Shown in pieces: positions 23,901-36,790 of a DNA stretch of 64,000 bases. Every line of letters begins with the position of its first letter. Position 1 is the stretch's first letter. The notes beneath the pieces were generated by a model. That model saw nothing but the letters and a program-made list of their open reading frames with translations. It was not told the DNA's origin and did no database searches. The DNA lies in the NCBI GenBank assembly GCA_033030425.1, contig JAUFSD010000005.1, forward strand, positions 496,001 to 560,000, in the 5' to 3' direction. The DNA comes from Verpa conica (taxonomy: Eukaryota; Ascomycota; Pezizomycetes; Pezizales; Morchellaceae). Made by a program: the position numbers and the translations under genes.

Positions 23901-26900
23901 AGACACTCCTACTACACAGTACCTTTAGCCGACCTGCCGATCAAAAAGAAACCCGTACATAGATAAAAACGCCACATAGATAACAGCCGAGCGTTCCGAA
24001 AATTTCGGAGGCTGTGTTTTTCAGCCGTGCATACAAGGGGGGCCAATGGTCAACCATCACAGAAAACATTTGGCCAATGCCTTCAAAGACCCAGATTATT
24101 CTCTTTGATCTACACTCACGTTAATACGCTGGTAGCCGCTGGAGTAATGAGGGGGATTACCTTCAGATGCGTGTAGCAGGAGTGCGAATGGGGAGTACAG
24201 TTGCAGCCTTATATTTGGAGTATTTGTGTGGGTAGTTATGAAAGGCGCTTGGAAAGGGAGTAGGTTGTGAAAGAAGTTTAGGTACTAGCTACAAATATTG
24301 ATTTTTGTAATAACTACTATAATTATAACTTGCGTGTTGCGCCTGGTCTAAATAAGTAATAATTACGTCAACACTTAGATATATGCACAGTACGCTTACC
24401 TAGACCGTAGGCTGGATTGTAGTCCTTGAAGGAAAACAAACCAGGGAATTACAGATGTTTTGATAAACCTATTTTATGAATTAGTTTGGTTGTTTTGTAT
24501 ATATAGTAGCTCTTTACTAGGGCTGTTTATTATCTTTCGGCTATATATCTTTCCTACCCAGCTAGTTAATAATGTAAATATCGGACAAGCATCGACAATC
24601 GCCTCGAGAGTTCCCTAAGACTTTCATATAATTACATGGTTTCGGGGTCCTATTGGTAACCAGGGACCCAGGAAATGGTGTCGCGATCGGCATATTTCAG
24701 TGCAGGTTCCCTCGCCTCGTATACTTTAGTCATATTATTGATCTTACTAGGGCAGTGCTTTAAACCCGAATTCAAGAAGTATATAATAATTTATATAAAA
24801 GAGCTTAAATAGGCTATTAATACTTAGTAATCTAGAAGCACTTAGAGTCTTTTTGTAAGGTTGCATTAGCTCTTTGATGCCTTGGTTGTAAGTTTCGAGT
24901 GATATTATATGATTGGCGTAATGTTTACATCATGTGCGCGCGCAGGTATTATACACGCGAGGCACCTGACCTTGCGCAGCTGACCGCAAAATAAGCATAA
25001 TAGCCAATGAGAATTCCCTTAAACCTCACTAAAAGTAAAGCACGAACTGAGTTTGTACTCTCGGGTCACTACAAGAGGCATGCAACACATAGTTATACGT
25101 GTTACATGTTATAATGTATATGTATATACATGTATTAGTTCACCTGACTGATGATAGTCCATGTAATTCTTCCTAGTCATTTTATATATGCATGCATATT
25201 TGAGGCGATTCTAGTGGGGTTTCTTCGTATAAGTTGTTATCCCCGTTCTATATCCCGGAACCTCGAATTTCAGTTCTATATTTATAGATATAAGTTGCAT
25301 GTGAGGATATAGTTCGTTTCTGTGCCTAGATCAAAACGGAGATGATGGTGGTAACTGGAGACCTTGATGTTGGGAGAGACCTTGTGGTTACATGTAAGCA
25401 CCGGTATTACGCACATATTCGCTAAAATTTGAAAGGTGTCATTCACCCCATCACTGTTGCCTATGAGATGTGGTTGGGCAACACAGAATCAAAAATATTT
25501 TCGGCATGTGCTAGTGGAATATCTGTGTCACGTGCCATGCGCCACCATTTAGCTAGTCATGAAAGATTACTGCATGATCACAAGATATGTAGTAAACATT
25601 CCAATGTAGCCAAAGATTATATTATCTTTAGATATATATAAAATTTGGTCATCTCTCAAAGGCTGGTGAGGTGGGGAAGTGAGCTAAGAGCACGTGGAAT
25701 GTAAGGACTGAGTACTTAAGATGAGAAGTAATATCACATAAACTCGGAGAGTATTTAGAAAAGCGGGCAAAGTGAGTACAAAATAGTGGCCTTGTTGCGG
25801 GGTAGATTTTAGTAAAAAATCAAAGATGCGGGGAAAGATGAAGTGGGAGGATACTGAAACCTGGGCAGTTATGATTGCGAGGCTTGGTATCGCTGTGACT
25901 TGATAATTAAGTGCCTGTGACATCCGTAACTCTAATAAAATTTCTGCATAGAATTTGAAACACTACTCGATAGGTCGTGCTTGACATGAAGAAGTCGTCC
26001 ACGGAAAGACAACTCATGTACTAAGGTGCTGAAGAGTGATATATTAGCGCTTGGTGGACTTGTGGCACGAGAGACCTGCACTGCCAAGAAAAATGTATGT
26101 ATAAAGATGAGCTCAGAAAACATCCCTGTAATACTATCACTGCTCATCGCTGCGCTCTCTAAGGGTAGTGCTTTAGAAAGAAAAAGAAATATATCAAAGG
26201 GGAGAAACGTATGACGCGGAAGACTCTTATCATTGTATCTCAGTTGGCTACTTATTTTTTGTAGACTTGGTAGAGAAACCTCCGATGCACTACTCAGTAA
26301 TAGATTGTGTGTACTCAGGCTTGCTTAATTATCAATTCTCTTAGAATCAAGTATCTGGCAGATAGTGGTTGAGGGGTTGAGATCTGCATTGAAAATATTA
26401 AGATACTTATTTAATAGACCATTTTTTGGAGGCCCCCGTTGACAGGATAGTATTTTTGATGCTCGGTTATCTTCCCTCGCCTAGATGATCGACCTTACAA
26501 AATACAGCTGGATTAGACCGTTCGTGGTTGTACGCCATTTCCCTCGAAAATAGATAAGATTAATTTATTTGCTGTAAGTTAGGGTTGGCACGATAAAGAT
26601 TAGAAGCCTATCCGTTTTCGCTAGTGTAGATCGGTCCACCCCGCTTCAATTAGCAACATTAGTATTTCTTCCTCCCGATTAGACCTGGGCCGGGACCTGC
26701 TGTTTGAATACATTTAGTTGGTGCTATCCGATAATATGGTATATAAGGATTCTGGTATTCCAAGTCCCTAGTTCTGTACAATATTGTATTCTTCGCGCTA
26801 GTCGTCCCGTATTATTGCCAGTGTAGATGGAAGGTTAAAAAGGTTTACCGTCAGACGAGTAGGTTCACATGGGGGACCAGTGGCCTTTTTGAGCAATTGT

Positions 26901-28775
26901 TGAACGGGCGTGGCCAGCTAAGGAGGTAGCGGCCCGGCGGGGGCGAAATGGGGCACACAGGTTACCCGTCTATCTTGGCAATATATAGACCCAACGGCTG
27001 CTGGTTTGTTCATAAATCCTTAACCAAAGCCACTAGCTGTAGGTCAATCAGTTGACCCCAGGGGCTTGGGTTTGAGCAAGTTTCCGAATGTTCCGGCAGA
27101 ATAGGGTGTCTTGGCTGACGACTTTCGCGACGATCCTTCGAACATCCCTACTTTCGTTCGGGCCGTAAATAGTCATTTGGAAACATTCATTAAGTGATAT
27201 CAAGAGTACTCGTAGATTCTGGGGGCCAAAATTTATTTAGACTTCGGATTTCCAGTATCGTGACTGTATCGTAGGGTGGTACCAGTGGCAGAGCCTTACC
27301 TTATCTGGTATCGTATGTAGGTACCGACAGGTTGCACTTCTTTGGTACCCCACGCCCGTGGCCACAAAGCTTTGGTGGGTGTGAGAACCGGGACTTCTGC
27401 CGGTGCGTTCCGCGATTCCCCGTTTTCTCGACTGTTCCTACTTTTTCAGGATTGGAGGTTAAATTCAACGTCATAATTTAAAAGCTCGACAGGATGTGCA
27501 TTCTTCAGCCTGAAGCGTATAATAGAAAAAATGATAGCTAGATTTTTTTTCTGTATCGACTCTTCTTTTGTGGAACAGCTGCAAACTGTCGTAGTATGTA
27601 ACTGAACTCTGACGAGCATGCCCTGTCTCCACATGGTCACATGGTGGGGTTTACGACCAATAATTTAACCTTTTTGCTTTTTAAGTTACCTAGTCCAGAT
27701 CTTGATTCATTCAAAAGATTTCAGACGGGAAGCAGACGCAGGGTTCATGCAGGAAACAGTCCTATGATTCTAGATGGGAATCGGGGGCGTCTATATAGAT
27801 GCTGTTAAAGTTTTGTTGAACGTAGTTTTGAAGAGTCGCTCTGGCTGTGTTGCTGGATACAAAAAGTATCACAAAAATTAATTATTTTGTGTTTTAAGAG
27901 GTATCCTTGATAAATGTTTTATATCAATGAACGAATTACGTGTAAGAGCCGAAATAAAAGCACTAGAAAAGATAACATAGTTCTGGGACCAGGGATTGAT
28001 TGGTTAGCAAACTTGTACTTGAGGATCACTACTACACAGAGCGTGAGGCCTAAGTACCGGCTGTCGCTCTATATCCCAGAGCGCCCTATTATCCGGCCCG
28101 GCCGTGGGTTTTGTGCTGTGTTGTGTGCTTTGGCTATCATATTCCGGGCTGCAGCTATATCACTACATAGAACATTGCGTTGCACATCCCAAGCGTTTCG
28201 TCAAAAAGAGTAGAGATTTGCCCTTTTTGTTATTTGTTTCCCGAAAAACAATTACATAGAACTTTCTTCGGTTTGACCTCCTTATATAGAATGAATAACA
28301 TACCGTCTCGGTTGCGGCTCGATGTGTACTCTGGGTCACTGACCTCGCCTGGGCAAAGGAGGGGGGTAGGAAAGAAACGTGGGTTCTCTAGAAAGAATAG
28401 ACATTCACTTAATGAATAAGATTGCATGTAGTATTTCATATTGCATATATCTATGTATGTAAATATATGCCTGGCCGAGTGACTGATTGAGACTATCATT
28501 TCCTGGACTCTGGGCATACATGCAGGTCTCGTGCCTTACCAGGCGTCGCACTGTCAGTCCTAGGCATCATCCAGCTGCACAGCTCAGCAACCATCAGCAG
28601 CAACCACCACGCTCATTCACATCTTCCAACTACCACCACTACGTGACCAGGTCTCAAACCCTCATAGCCGGTACCAAGCAGGAAATTCTCCCTTTGGACG
28701 TCTTCCGAACAAAACCCTCACCCCATCCCGCTGTCCGCAAGCCGTGGCTGCCGTCCTGGACCCTTCACTCCCTGA
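20930..28775. other. Large gene-free block
   Basis: About 7.8 kb without a gene I can support. It contains polypyrimidine DNA near 21440-21560, a CATCC-rich run near 22130-22150 and a palindromic ATGTATAT stretch near 25100-25135. Open frames lie on both strands between 25.4 and 26.2 kb. A short fragment near 27.1 kb reads like a decayed protein but was not identified. The right end should hold the promoter, and possibly the first exon, of the sugar transporter. Confidence 0.5.
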
Positions 28776-31233
28776 AGAACACGGCTGTTCCCCAGCCCAA
28801 CCGCCTTCATCATTCCTTCCACATCATCTTCTAACCGTCAGACTCAAATACCCCTCCGTACCTTAGCTTCCTCGTCTTCAAGGGATCGTGACCGTCAACA
28901 CTCGGAGTCCCTTCTCCCTGGGCCTTCACATAGTAGCTCCCACCACGGGAACTCCTCCTACCTGAGGTCGTCCGTCGATTCGGCGGATTCAGACGACTTC
29001 TCTTGGAGTGACACTGGTGATTTAGCCGAACAGCTTGAAGATCGGGAGGACCCTCTATCCATAAGGCTTCAAGAAACTCTTAACGAGATCTCCCCTACCA
29101 CACCAGGTAAACACCGCCGTACTGACTCCAGGAGGGTTAATCAACATCGACACTCGACAGACTCGTCTCATCACGAGCGCAGTGCGAAAGAGATAGTAGT
29201 TTATATACCAACACCGGTGCATAGAGTTCCATCTAGAGCTGAGCAAATACTTGCTTCCGTCATGTCGGGCGGAAGAAATGGCACGTCAATCCACGGATTG
29301 ACGGGAAAGCCCCTACTGTTTGTATACCTGATTCTATTGAAGCTCGATGAAGAACTGTCAGGCTGATTTCTGGAAGATATTTTACGAGTATATTTGTAAG
29401 CTTAGGTGTATTTTTGTTCGGTTATGACCAAGGTGTAATGTCTGGTATTATAACGTATGAAAAGCTATCCATCCTTATTATGTCTCTGATCTTTAGTACT
29501 GATCTCGACTGTAGTGGGCCATACTTTAAAGATTACTTCAATGACCCAAGTCCAACTCAGGTCGGGAATATGGTAGCTATTCTAGAAGTTGGGGCATTCT
29601 TTTCTTCTCTAGTTGTTGGCCGGTTAGGTGATATTTACGGACGTCGAAAAATAATTCTATGGGGAGCTGTAATCTTTGTTACCGGAGGAACACTGCAGAC
29701 TTTCTCGAGTGGTATGGGAATGCTAGTCTTGGGTCGTATCATTGCAGGGGTTGGCGTTGGAGCTCTATCCACCATTGTTCCCGTCTACCAATCCGAGATC
29801 TCGCCTTCCCATAACCGAGGACAGCTTGCATGCATCGAGTTCACTGGTAATATCATTGGCTATGCATCTAGTGTTTGGGTCGACTACGGCTGCTCCTTCA
29901 TCGAAAGTAACATGTCATGGCGTCTACCATTATCCATGCAATGTATCATGGGTACTCTCCTTGCACTTGGCTCCCTGATTATCTCAGAATCCCCCAGGTA
30001 AATACTATCAAATATACCCTCAAGTATTGTTGGCTAATATAATCTTAGATGGCTCCTGGACAATGATCATGACGAAGAGGGAATGGTCGTATTGGCTAAC
30101 CTTTACGGAGGTGGAGACGTTCACAACGAACATGCTCGGAATGAATTCCGTGAAATTAAGGAGAATGTTTTTATGACACGTCAAGAGGGTGAACGGACGT
30201 ATTCCGAGATGTGGTCCCGGTATAAGAAGCGGCTCTTGATTGCTATGTCATCTCAAGCATTCGCTCAGCTTAATGGCATCAACGTAATCTCTTACTATGT
30301 ACGTTATTCCAGACTCCTCTATGGTCCCCATAATACTGACGCACGAGGTAGGCTCCATTAGTTTTCGAACAAGCTGGTTGGGTTGGTCGTGATGCTATTC
30401 TGATGACCGGCATCAATGGTGTCTTCTACGTTCTGAGCACTATTCCTCCGTAAGTCGAAATTCGTTGGGCTTCAATTATAAGTAGATATTGATATTATTA
30501 TAGGTGGTTTCTAATGGATAAATGGGGTCGTCGTCCGATCCTTTTGTCAGGTGCCGTCGTTATGTGTCTTTCACTTTCGGCGATATCTTACTTTATTTAT
30601 ATCGATGTGCACTATACCCCAAGGATGGTCGTTATCTTTGTCATAATTTATAATGCATTCTTCGGATACTCATGGGGACCTGTCCCATGGTTGTACCCAC
30701 CGGAGATCATGCCTTTGAGCATCAGAGCCAAAGGGGCCTCTCTTTCGACAGCGACAAACTGGGCTTTTAACTGGTTGGTTGGTTTGATGACACCAGTTCT
30801 ACAAGTCTGGATTACTTGGAGACTCTACCTTGTCCATGCTTTCTCCTGCGCTGTTAGTTTTGTGCTCGGTAAGTACTAGTGGCGAGCCTCCATTTTGTGT
30901 AAGGCCCAGTAACTAACATCATTTATAGTATGGTTCGTGTATCCCGAAACCAAAGGTGTTGCACTCGAGGATATGGATCGGATTTTCGGGGATCAAACCG
31001 TTGTTGCAACACCTGCAACCGCTCGACATTCACTCCTTCACCCAAGCCGCACTGGAAGCCCTGTACCTTCGCTTGATATCGGCCGCTCAGATAGAAAGCA
31101 AGCTCATTCACCAGAGTTTCGTAAACAGGGGGGGAGAGGAATCGGGGGGTGGATCAAGGGGGTTTTGGGGGGAAAGTCAGAAAGCGAGTCCGGTGGAAAC
31201 TATAGACGTCTTGATGAGGGTGATGACGTTTAG
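28776..31233 (+). CDS. MFS sugar transporter (fungal sugar porter) with acidic N-terminal extension
   Basis: Twelve-span major facilitator predicted to carry hexose-type sugars across the plasma membrane. Exons after the N-terminal part are ...-29317, 29377-29454, 29515-29997, 30049-30298, 30352-30449, 30504-30868 and 30929-31233, all in frame. Signatures include FLFGYDQGVMSG, GRLGDIYGRRK, PVYQSEISPSHNRGQLACIE, SPRWLLDNDHDEEGM, QLNGINVISYYAPLVFEQ, MDKWGRRPILLSG, GYSWGPVPWLYPPEIMPL and a C-terminal YPETKGVALEDMD. From the ATG at 29262 the protein is 544 residues. The same frame is open back to 28776 and encodes an acidic/Ser-rich tail with WSDTGDLAEQL, which I recall from long fungal members, so I include it. 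No ATG lies in that frame upstream of 29262, so the true first exon (perhaps starting near 28520 in another frame) is unresolved. Confidence 0.88.
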
Positions 31234-32163
31234 AATGGTTGGAGTTTTGCCACTGGGTTCTCATTCTGCATATTGAGGATATTTGTGGATGTTGCTTTTT
31301 ACTAGGGAATTTGGGATTTTCTTTTGTGATAATGAGTTATTTATTCATGGGTTTGCACGGGTAGACATGGCCAAGCTCTTGTATTTTTTCTGTCACTTAC
31401 CTTTCCTTTTTCATTTTGCTCGCCTTGCGTTTTTGCTTTTGTGTCGGGAGCAAGCATAGAAAAAAATAGAAGGAGAGTAGTTGGTGCCATGTCTAATCGC
31501 TGTCTCTATTTTTATTTTTTCCTTCTTGTTTTGTAAGAATTTATTTTAGAGGTTTCTTTGAGAGAGAGGTATTTCTTTGGGTAGGTGGGCTGGTGGGAAC
31601 TTTGTTTTTCGAGTCCAATATGTGCATTAAAAACTGACTGGGGATGTGATATCTCATTTCTACATATAGAGTAACAGCAATGTCACGCATACATATATGT
31701 TGGGGATAGAGGGTGATATGATGGCCACAATTATTCAGAGCGGCGCCGCATGATCCAGTTTGAAGGAGTTCTATCCAATTTTCAGCTGATAGAGAGAATT
31801 CTCTTCTCACAGCCCCATTCAATATCCAAGCCGGCAGCGGGCCGGGTACGTAAGTACATATTGTACATATAGTATAGCACATTCGCTATGTGTAATTAAA
31901 GTTGTTCGGCAGTAGCGGCTCTGCCGGTCGCCCCGCTAGGCGCCCAGACTTGTCACTACACCATAGGTGGTGTACGAACCTCATCGAAAGCCTGAGCTCC
32001 CGCAGCTCTTACAACAACAACTACCCCACAACCGAGACATCGAAATCAGCCACCCCCGCCACTCGTTTCTGTTCTTATCACGAAACATATTCGCTCTCTT
32101 GTGCGGAGTACTCTTAGGTGTTGCTTATGAGTGTGGTGTCTGACCTGGTGTTCGCGCTGTTAA
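31234..32163. other. Intergenic region between sugar transporter and Na+/H+ exchanger
   Basis: About 0.9 kb in a head-to-tail pair. T-rich DNA follows the transporter stop. An open frame at 31902-32117 and an alternative frame ending in a hydrophobic segment before 32110 could be the first exon of the exchanger, but no convincing start or splice could be fixed. Confidence 0.45.
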
Positions 32164-34443
32164 GTCTGTAGCCTTGGTCTGGCAAACGTGGTCGTATGGA
32201 GTGTAGAGCTAACCGCTGTGCGGTGGATAGAGCGTGAAGCAGAGGAGCCGGATACAGATGGTATGGTGTCTTATCTTGATTGTTAATTTATTTTTTCATC
32301 TATTTCACGGTTTTAGTACCCTAGTGCCGAGCGAACGGCCGAAGGAAGGAAGGAAGCAAATTTTTTGGGAGAGCTCAAGGCTAATATTTAATATGTTGTA
32401 GAGCCGGCCGACATAGGCGAATCGGAAATAATATCATCATGGGCATTGTTTATCCAAGTCTCGCTACTGATCCTGGCGCTTTTCTGTAGTTATTATCTGC
32501 AACTGAAGAAAATACAGGCAGTACATGAAACCGTAGTGTCGATATTTGCTGGTACGGGTTTACTCCTTTTGATCTTGGTGGGCCGGGGATTGGGGGGGAC
32601 ATCGTGGGAGCTGGAGCCAAGCTAATGCTACTACACGGGATAGGTATGTTTGTCGGGCTGATAATTAGGGTTACTCCTGGAGACAATATTCAAAATCTCG
32701 TCAAGTTTGATTACCAAATCTTCTTCAACGTACTACTACCACCAATTATTCTCAACTCAGGGTATGAATTGCACCAAGCGAATTTTTTTCGGAATATAGG
32801 TTCGATCTTGACGTTTGCATTTGCTGGGACGTTTATTTCAGCGGTGGTTTTGGGGACTATATTGTTCATCTGGTCTTGGGGTCCTCTAGAGACTCTTGAA
32901 ATCTCGTTCGTTGAAGCTATTGGGGTAGGCGCAACTCTATCTGCGACGGATCCTGTCACAATTCTCGCCATATTCAATACATATCAAGTAGACCCGAAGC
33001 TTTACACTGTGATCTTCGGAGAGAGTATTCTGAACGATGCTGTGGCTATTGTTATGTTCGAGACAGCTCAAAGGTTTCAGGGGCACGGGCATGGACCAGC
33101 AAGTGTTGGGAGTTTGTTCAAGGGTATCGGGATTTTCTTCGTTGTCTTCACTGTGAGCTTGTTAATCGGGGTATTCATTGGTATTGGGACGGCTTTACTA
33201 TTGAAACATACATATATTCGGAGGTTCCCGAAGATTGAGAGCTCCTTCATTCTTCTAGTAGCATATTCGTCATATCTCTTCTCAAACGGATGCCACATGT
33301 CTGGTATGATATTTATTTTGCCTACTCTAAGAGGAAACGTCGTACATCTGAATAAAAAGCTTACAGTTTATTAATATAGGAATCGTATCACTCCTGTTCT
33401 GCGGAATCACGCTTAAACACTATGCCTATTATAACATGTCCCGCCGGACCCAGCTCACTACAAAATACCTTTTTCAAGTCCTTGCCCAGCTCTCAGAAAA
33501 TTTTATCTTCATCTATCTCGGTCTCTCCCTCTTTACTGAAACCCAGCTCGTCTTTCGTCCTCTCTTCATCCTTGTCACAACGATTGGCATCTGCGTCGCC
33601 CGCTGGGCTGCCGTATTCCCACTCTCTAAGCTTATTAATTTTGTCATCCGCTCCCGTGCACAAGCACGCGGTCACACAGTAGCCGACGAACTACCGCACT
33701 CTTACCAAGCCATGCTTTTCTGGGCTGGTCTCCGCGGGGCTGTCGGTGTCGCTCTCGCTGCAGGTATAACCGGCGAAAATGGAAATCCACTCCGTGCAAC
33801 GGTCCTTGTCGTTGTTGTACTTACAGTCATCGTTTTCGGCGGTACAACAGCACGTATGCTTGAGATCCTAGGTATTCGTACTGGTGTGGTGGAGGAGATA
33901 GACTCCGACGACGAGTTTGACATTGAAACAGTCGGCCCGTACTTCAAGTCCTCCCGGGGTGGTATAGGTCCCAACTCGGTTCCTCTCTCTACTGTTGAAG
34001 GTGGTGTCTATGCATCCGGACAGCGGGGTACCTCCCCAGAAACGCGAGACCCGCCGCCACTTGGTAGACGTAATAGTGGGAGGAATAATCGGCGGGAGCC
34101 GGAGCTATTGCGTACAGACTCGAATGATAGCGACGCCGATAGCGATATTAGTGACTTGCCACCCATGATACCTACAAATGTGCGTAGGGGGACATCTATG
34201 GTAAGATCTACGAGTGGTAATGGCGAGGGAAGTAGTATCCAACCACAGGCTCAGGCTCAGAGTACCGGGATTACAGCGGGGAGCGCGTTCAATAGTTTAA
34301 CAGGGATATTCTCGGGTACGAGTGATGACCAGGCGGAGTGGTTTAGAAAATTAGATGAAGGATATATTAAACCGACATTGCTGTTAGATCCGGGGAAGGG
34401 GAGCGGAGGTGGAAATGGGTATAAGGGTCCAGGTGCTGTTTAA
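32164..34443 (+). CDS. NHX-type Na+(K+)/H+ exchanger, endosomal/vacuolar (partial 5' end)
   Basis: CPA1-family antiporter that exchanges luminal H+ for cytosolic Na+ or K+ in late endosome/vacuole membranes. Exons 32164-32260, 32402-32551, 32644-33303 and 33380-34443 join in frame. Signatures include QAVHETVVSIFAGMFVGLII (first spans), FFNVLLPPIILNSGYE (the amiloride-binding-type motif), ALSATDPVT in the form TLSATDPVTILAIF, and FGESILNDAVAIV, which holds the ion-binding ND pair. LFWAGLRGAVGVALA follows, then an acidic, Ser-rich cytoplasmic tail (EEIDSDDEFDIE onward) of about 180 residues. Homology is to yeast Nhx1 and mammalian NHE6/7/9. The N-terminus is incomplete: the frame opens at 32164 after a stop without an ATG, so at least one upstream exon is missing from my model. 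Confidence 0.88.
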
Positions 34444-35102
34444 GGGGGGCGCGAGAAGAGATTTGCACACTGAAACAGGAAAATTGTATGTTTTTGTGTG
34501 GTTTCTGTTATATATTTGGGCGCCATTCTGCTTTGGAAAAAGTTCCTTTTTTGGCCTTTCTTTTGTAGTTTTCCTAGGTCTGTGGTTTTCATGAATTTTA
34601 TTGGTAGGTTGATTTGTCTCTTGATGGGGTAAATCGTAATAGACTGCTACTATAAGACCTTGCCCAACTGGGCTCTCACTTTTTCTTGAGTAAAGTTGAA
34701 ACTGCTCTGTATTTGGAACTTTAACCTATGAGTTTAGGTTGCTATGGTGGGCTTATTATTGGGGGTATATTCTCTAAAATAAGTCTAGAAAATCTTTAGG
34801 GCTTTTTAAAGACATAGATGGTAAGATAAAGTCTTTAGTAGTAAGCAAGAATGTTGGGGCATGTGGATGCTGGGAAGGCTTTTGTAGTTAAATTCTTGGC
34901 ACGTTTTATGATTAATTCATTCATTCATTGGTACCTTTTATAGTTATGGGGTTTTGGAGAGAGTGCATAGCCATGATTCTGGCACTTATTTTCTTTCTTT
35001 CTTTTTATTTAAGTGATTTTATTGTTTCTGGGTATAAAATCTGGTATGCAGTCATGATTATAGCGCTTATTTGCTATTGATATACTCAGCTGTACTATAA
35101 AT
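34444..35102. other. 3' flank of exchanger and pseudogene
   Basis: About 0.65 kb of T-rich sequence between the exchanger stop and the end of the aldo/keto reductase remnant, which converge. No gene seen. Confidence 0.5.
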
Positions 35103-36084
35103 CTACCTCGACTTATAATCATTCAACCAAAACACCATATAGTGCTCCCCCCCATCCTCTGTAACCTCCGCCACTGCATCCTCCCATAACTCTAATACTG
35201 CCTCCGTAAATTCCACCTGACTCTCAGCCTTGCTACTTGTAGTTATTACTAAAAAGTCCTACTCAACCCATCGCAGTAACGCTTGGGACTCTGTGCGCTC
35301 CTTCTGCTCCGGGGCTCGTTCATGACCAAACTTACAGATGGAAGCGAGTGGAGCATATTCAGCGAGAGATTGTTCTCGTGACAGAAAGCGGCAGAGGTGG
35401 TATCGCTGTAGTATGGGCTGAATTCTACTTCGTTGTAGGTTGGAAGAATTGAGACACGGGTTAAGAGGGACTTGAGTCGAGGGGTGTTAAAGTTGCTAAC
35501 GCTAATAGAGCAAATTTTATCGACTCTTTAGAGTCTTTTAGAGAGTCCCAAGTATTATATTTAAGGTGAGGGATAGAGCATAGATTAAATATCTGCAGAG
35601 GAAAAGATGAGCTAAGATACAGTTAAAGGAGTGGGGGGATAGCTGTAGGAGAAATTGTAAGTAGCATTAGTGATAAACACTTACAAATCAGCATAGTCGG
35701 TTTGGAGTCTCCTTAGAGATTCATTGAGACCCTCCTCTGGATTCCCGAGCAAATTCAAAGATTGTCGTGACCTCTCAATACATAATTCTAATTGCCTGTT
35801 ACCTTATTATTAATCTAAATACTAGCTCAATGCACATTAGCAGTGATAAAAGTCTCCTCCCTCTTGACCCCACTCTCTTTGATAGCTACCCCAACATCAG
35901 GCCAAGTACCATATACCTCTGCATATTCTAAGTGACAGTATCTAGCTGTAAGAGCAGAATTGATAGACTCGATCAATTCTCGATTGAGAGGTTCTTTTTC
36001 TGATTTATGTCAGACTGTCTCTGTGCCGAACTCTATAGCTGGGGTGGGTGTACTGGTGGGTAGATGAGGAGTTGGGATTATCAT
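35103..36084 (-). pseudogene. Decayed aldo/keto reductase gene
   Basis: Remnant of an NADPH-dependent aldo/keto reductase. From the ATG at 36084 the frame reads MIIPTPHLPTSTPTPAIEFG and then meets a stop. It resumes as NRELIESINSALTARYCHLE and YAEVYGTWPDVGVAIKESGV, with further stops after ITANVH. Later pieces read NPEEGLNESLRRLQTDYADL before a retained GTAAGT donor. After the intron come SVSNFNTPRLKSLL and PTYNEVEFSPYYSD. The end reads HYMVFWLNDYKSR. At least two in-frame stops and one frame change lie in otherwise recognisable sequence. The catalytic-site HxD is HLE, and the coenzyme-binding IPKS-type segment is not seen. Gene order and intron site are kept, so this is an in-place decayed gene, not a processed copy. 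Confidence 0.8.
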
Positions 36085-36790
36085 CTGCTGTATTGTTCAG
36101 TGTTTAATTGATGCTAGTTGGTGATACAGGTGAATGTGAAGGGGGGGGGGAGGGTTATGGAGGTTATATATAGGTAGCTTGTTTTATGCCTCAAGATATG
36201 GGGAAGATGATGCCATTGCCAGGACCGCATTACGAATTAACTAGCCCGCCATGATGTAAGGGTAGAGGTAGTAATAGTAATTGATCTTAACTGCGTGTTG
36301 AGAACAAAGGTCACCCAGAAAGTAAAGCCGAGCTTCCGGTAGTACACCAGTTCAATAAAATCCGAATCAATCTACGTATTTATGGGGGTGAAATTACAAC
36401 GGTTAGATACGCATAGCAAAGTCTTGAAATCAACCGAGTGAGTGCTGACATTATGAATTATACAATACAATATTACTGGATTGTAGAATTGCAATAGCGA
36501 TACATGATCAAACGTACCGGAAAAGGTCAGTTAGAGTATATATAAGATCTCCTTACTGGTGATTTCCCCCTGCTACATAGCTAGGGTGAGGCTCTTGTTC
36601 GCTGAAAAAGATTTACGCTAGGGACCCTAGCCTGCACGGACCACCCTCAAATTCTCTACTTTTTTATTTTTTTACTTTTTGAGCCTCATGCTGTTTCAAC
36701 CTCACCCCACATCAACCAACCAGCGAAACCTCCAGCAACGAACACCTCAAACGAACAACACACCTCACCTCCCGCCAACAGTCTGCAGTA
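36085..36790. other. Divergent flank between the reductase remnant and IMP3
   Basis: About 0.7 kb. It includes a G-run near 36141-36151 and pyrimidine-rich DNA just upstream of the IMP3 start, consistent with a fungal core promoter. No open frame of note. Confidence 0.5.

Noticed and set aside
27081..27190. Short plus-strand fragment reading DDFRDDPSNIPTFVRAVNS, reminiscent of a retroelement capsid
   Set aside because: Only about 36 codons between stops, no neighbouring gag/pol or LTR pieces, and no firm family match from memory.
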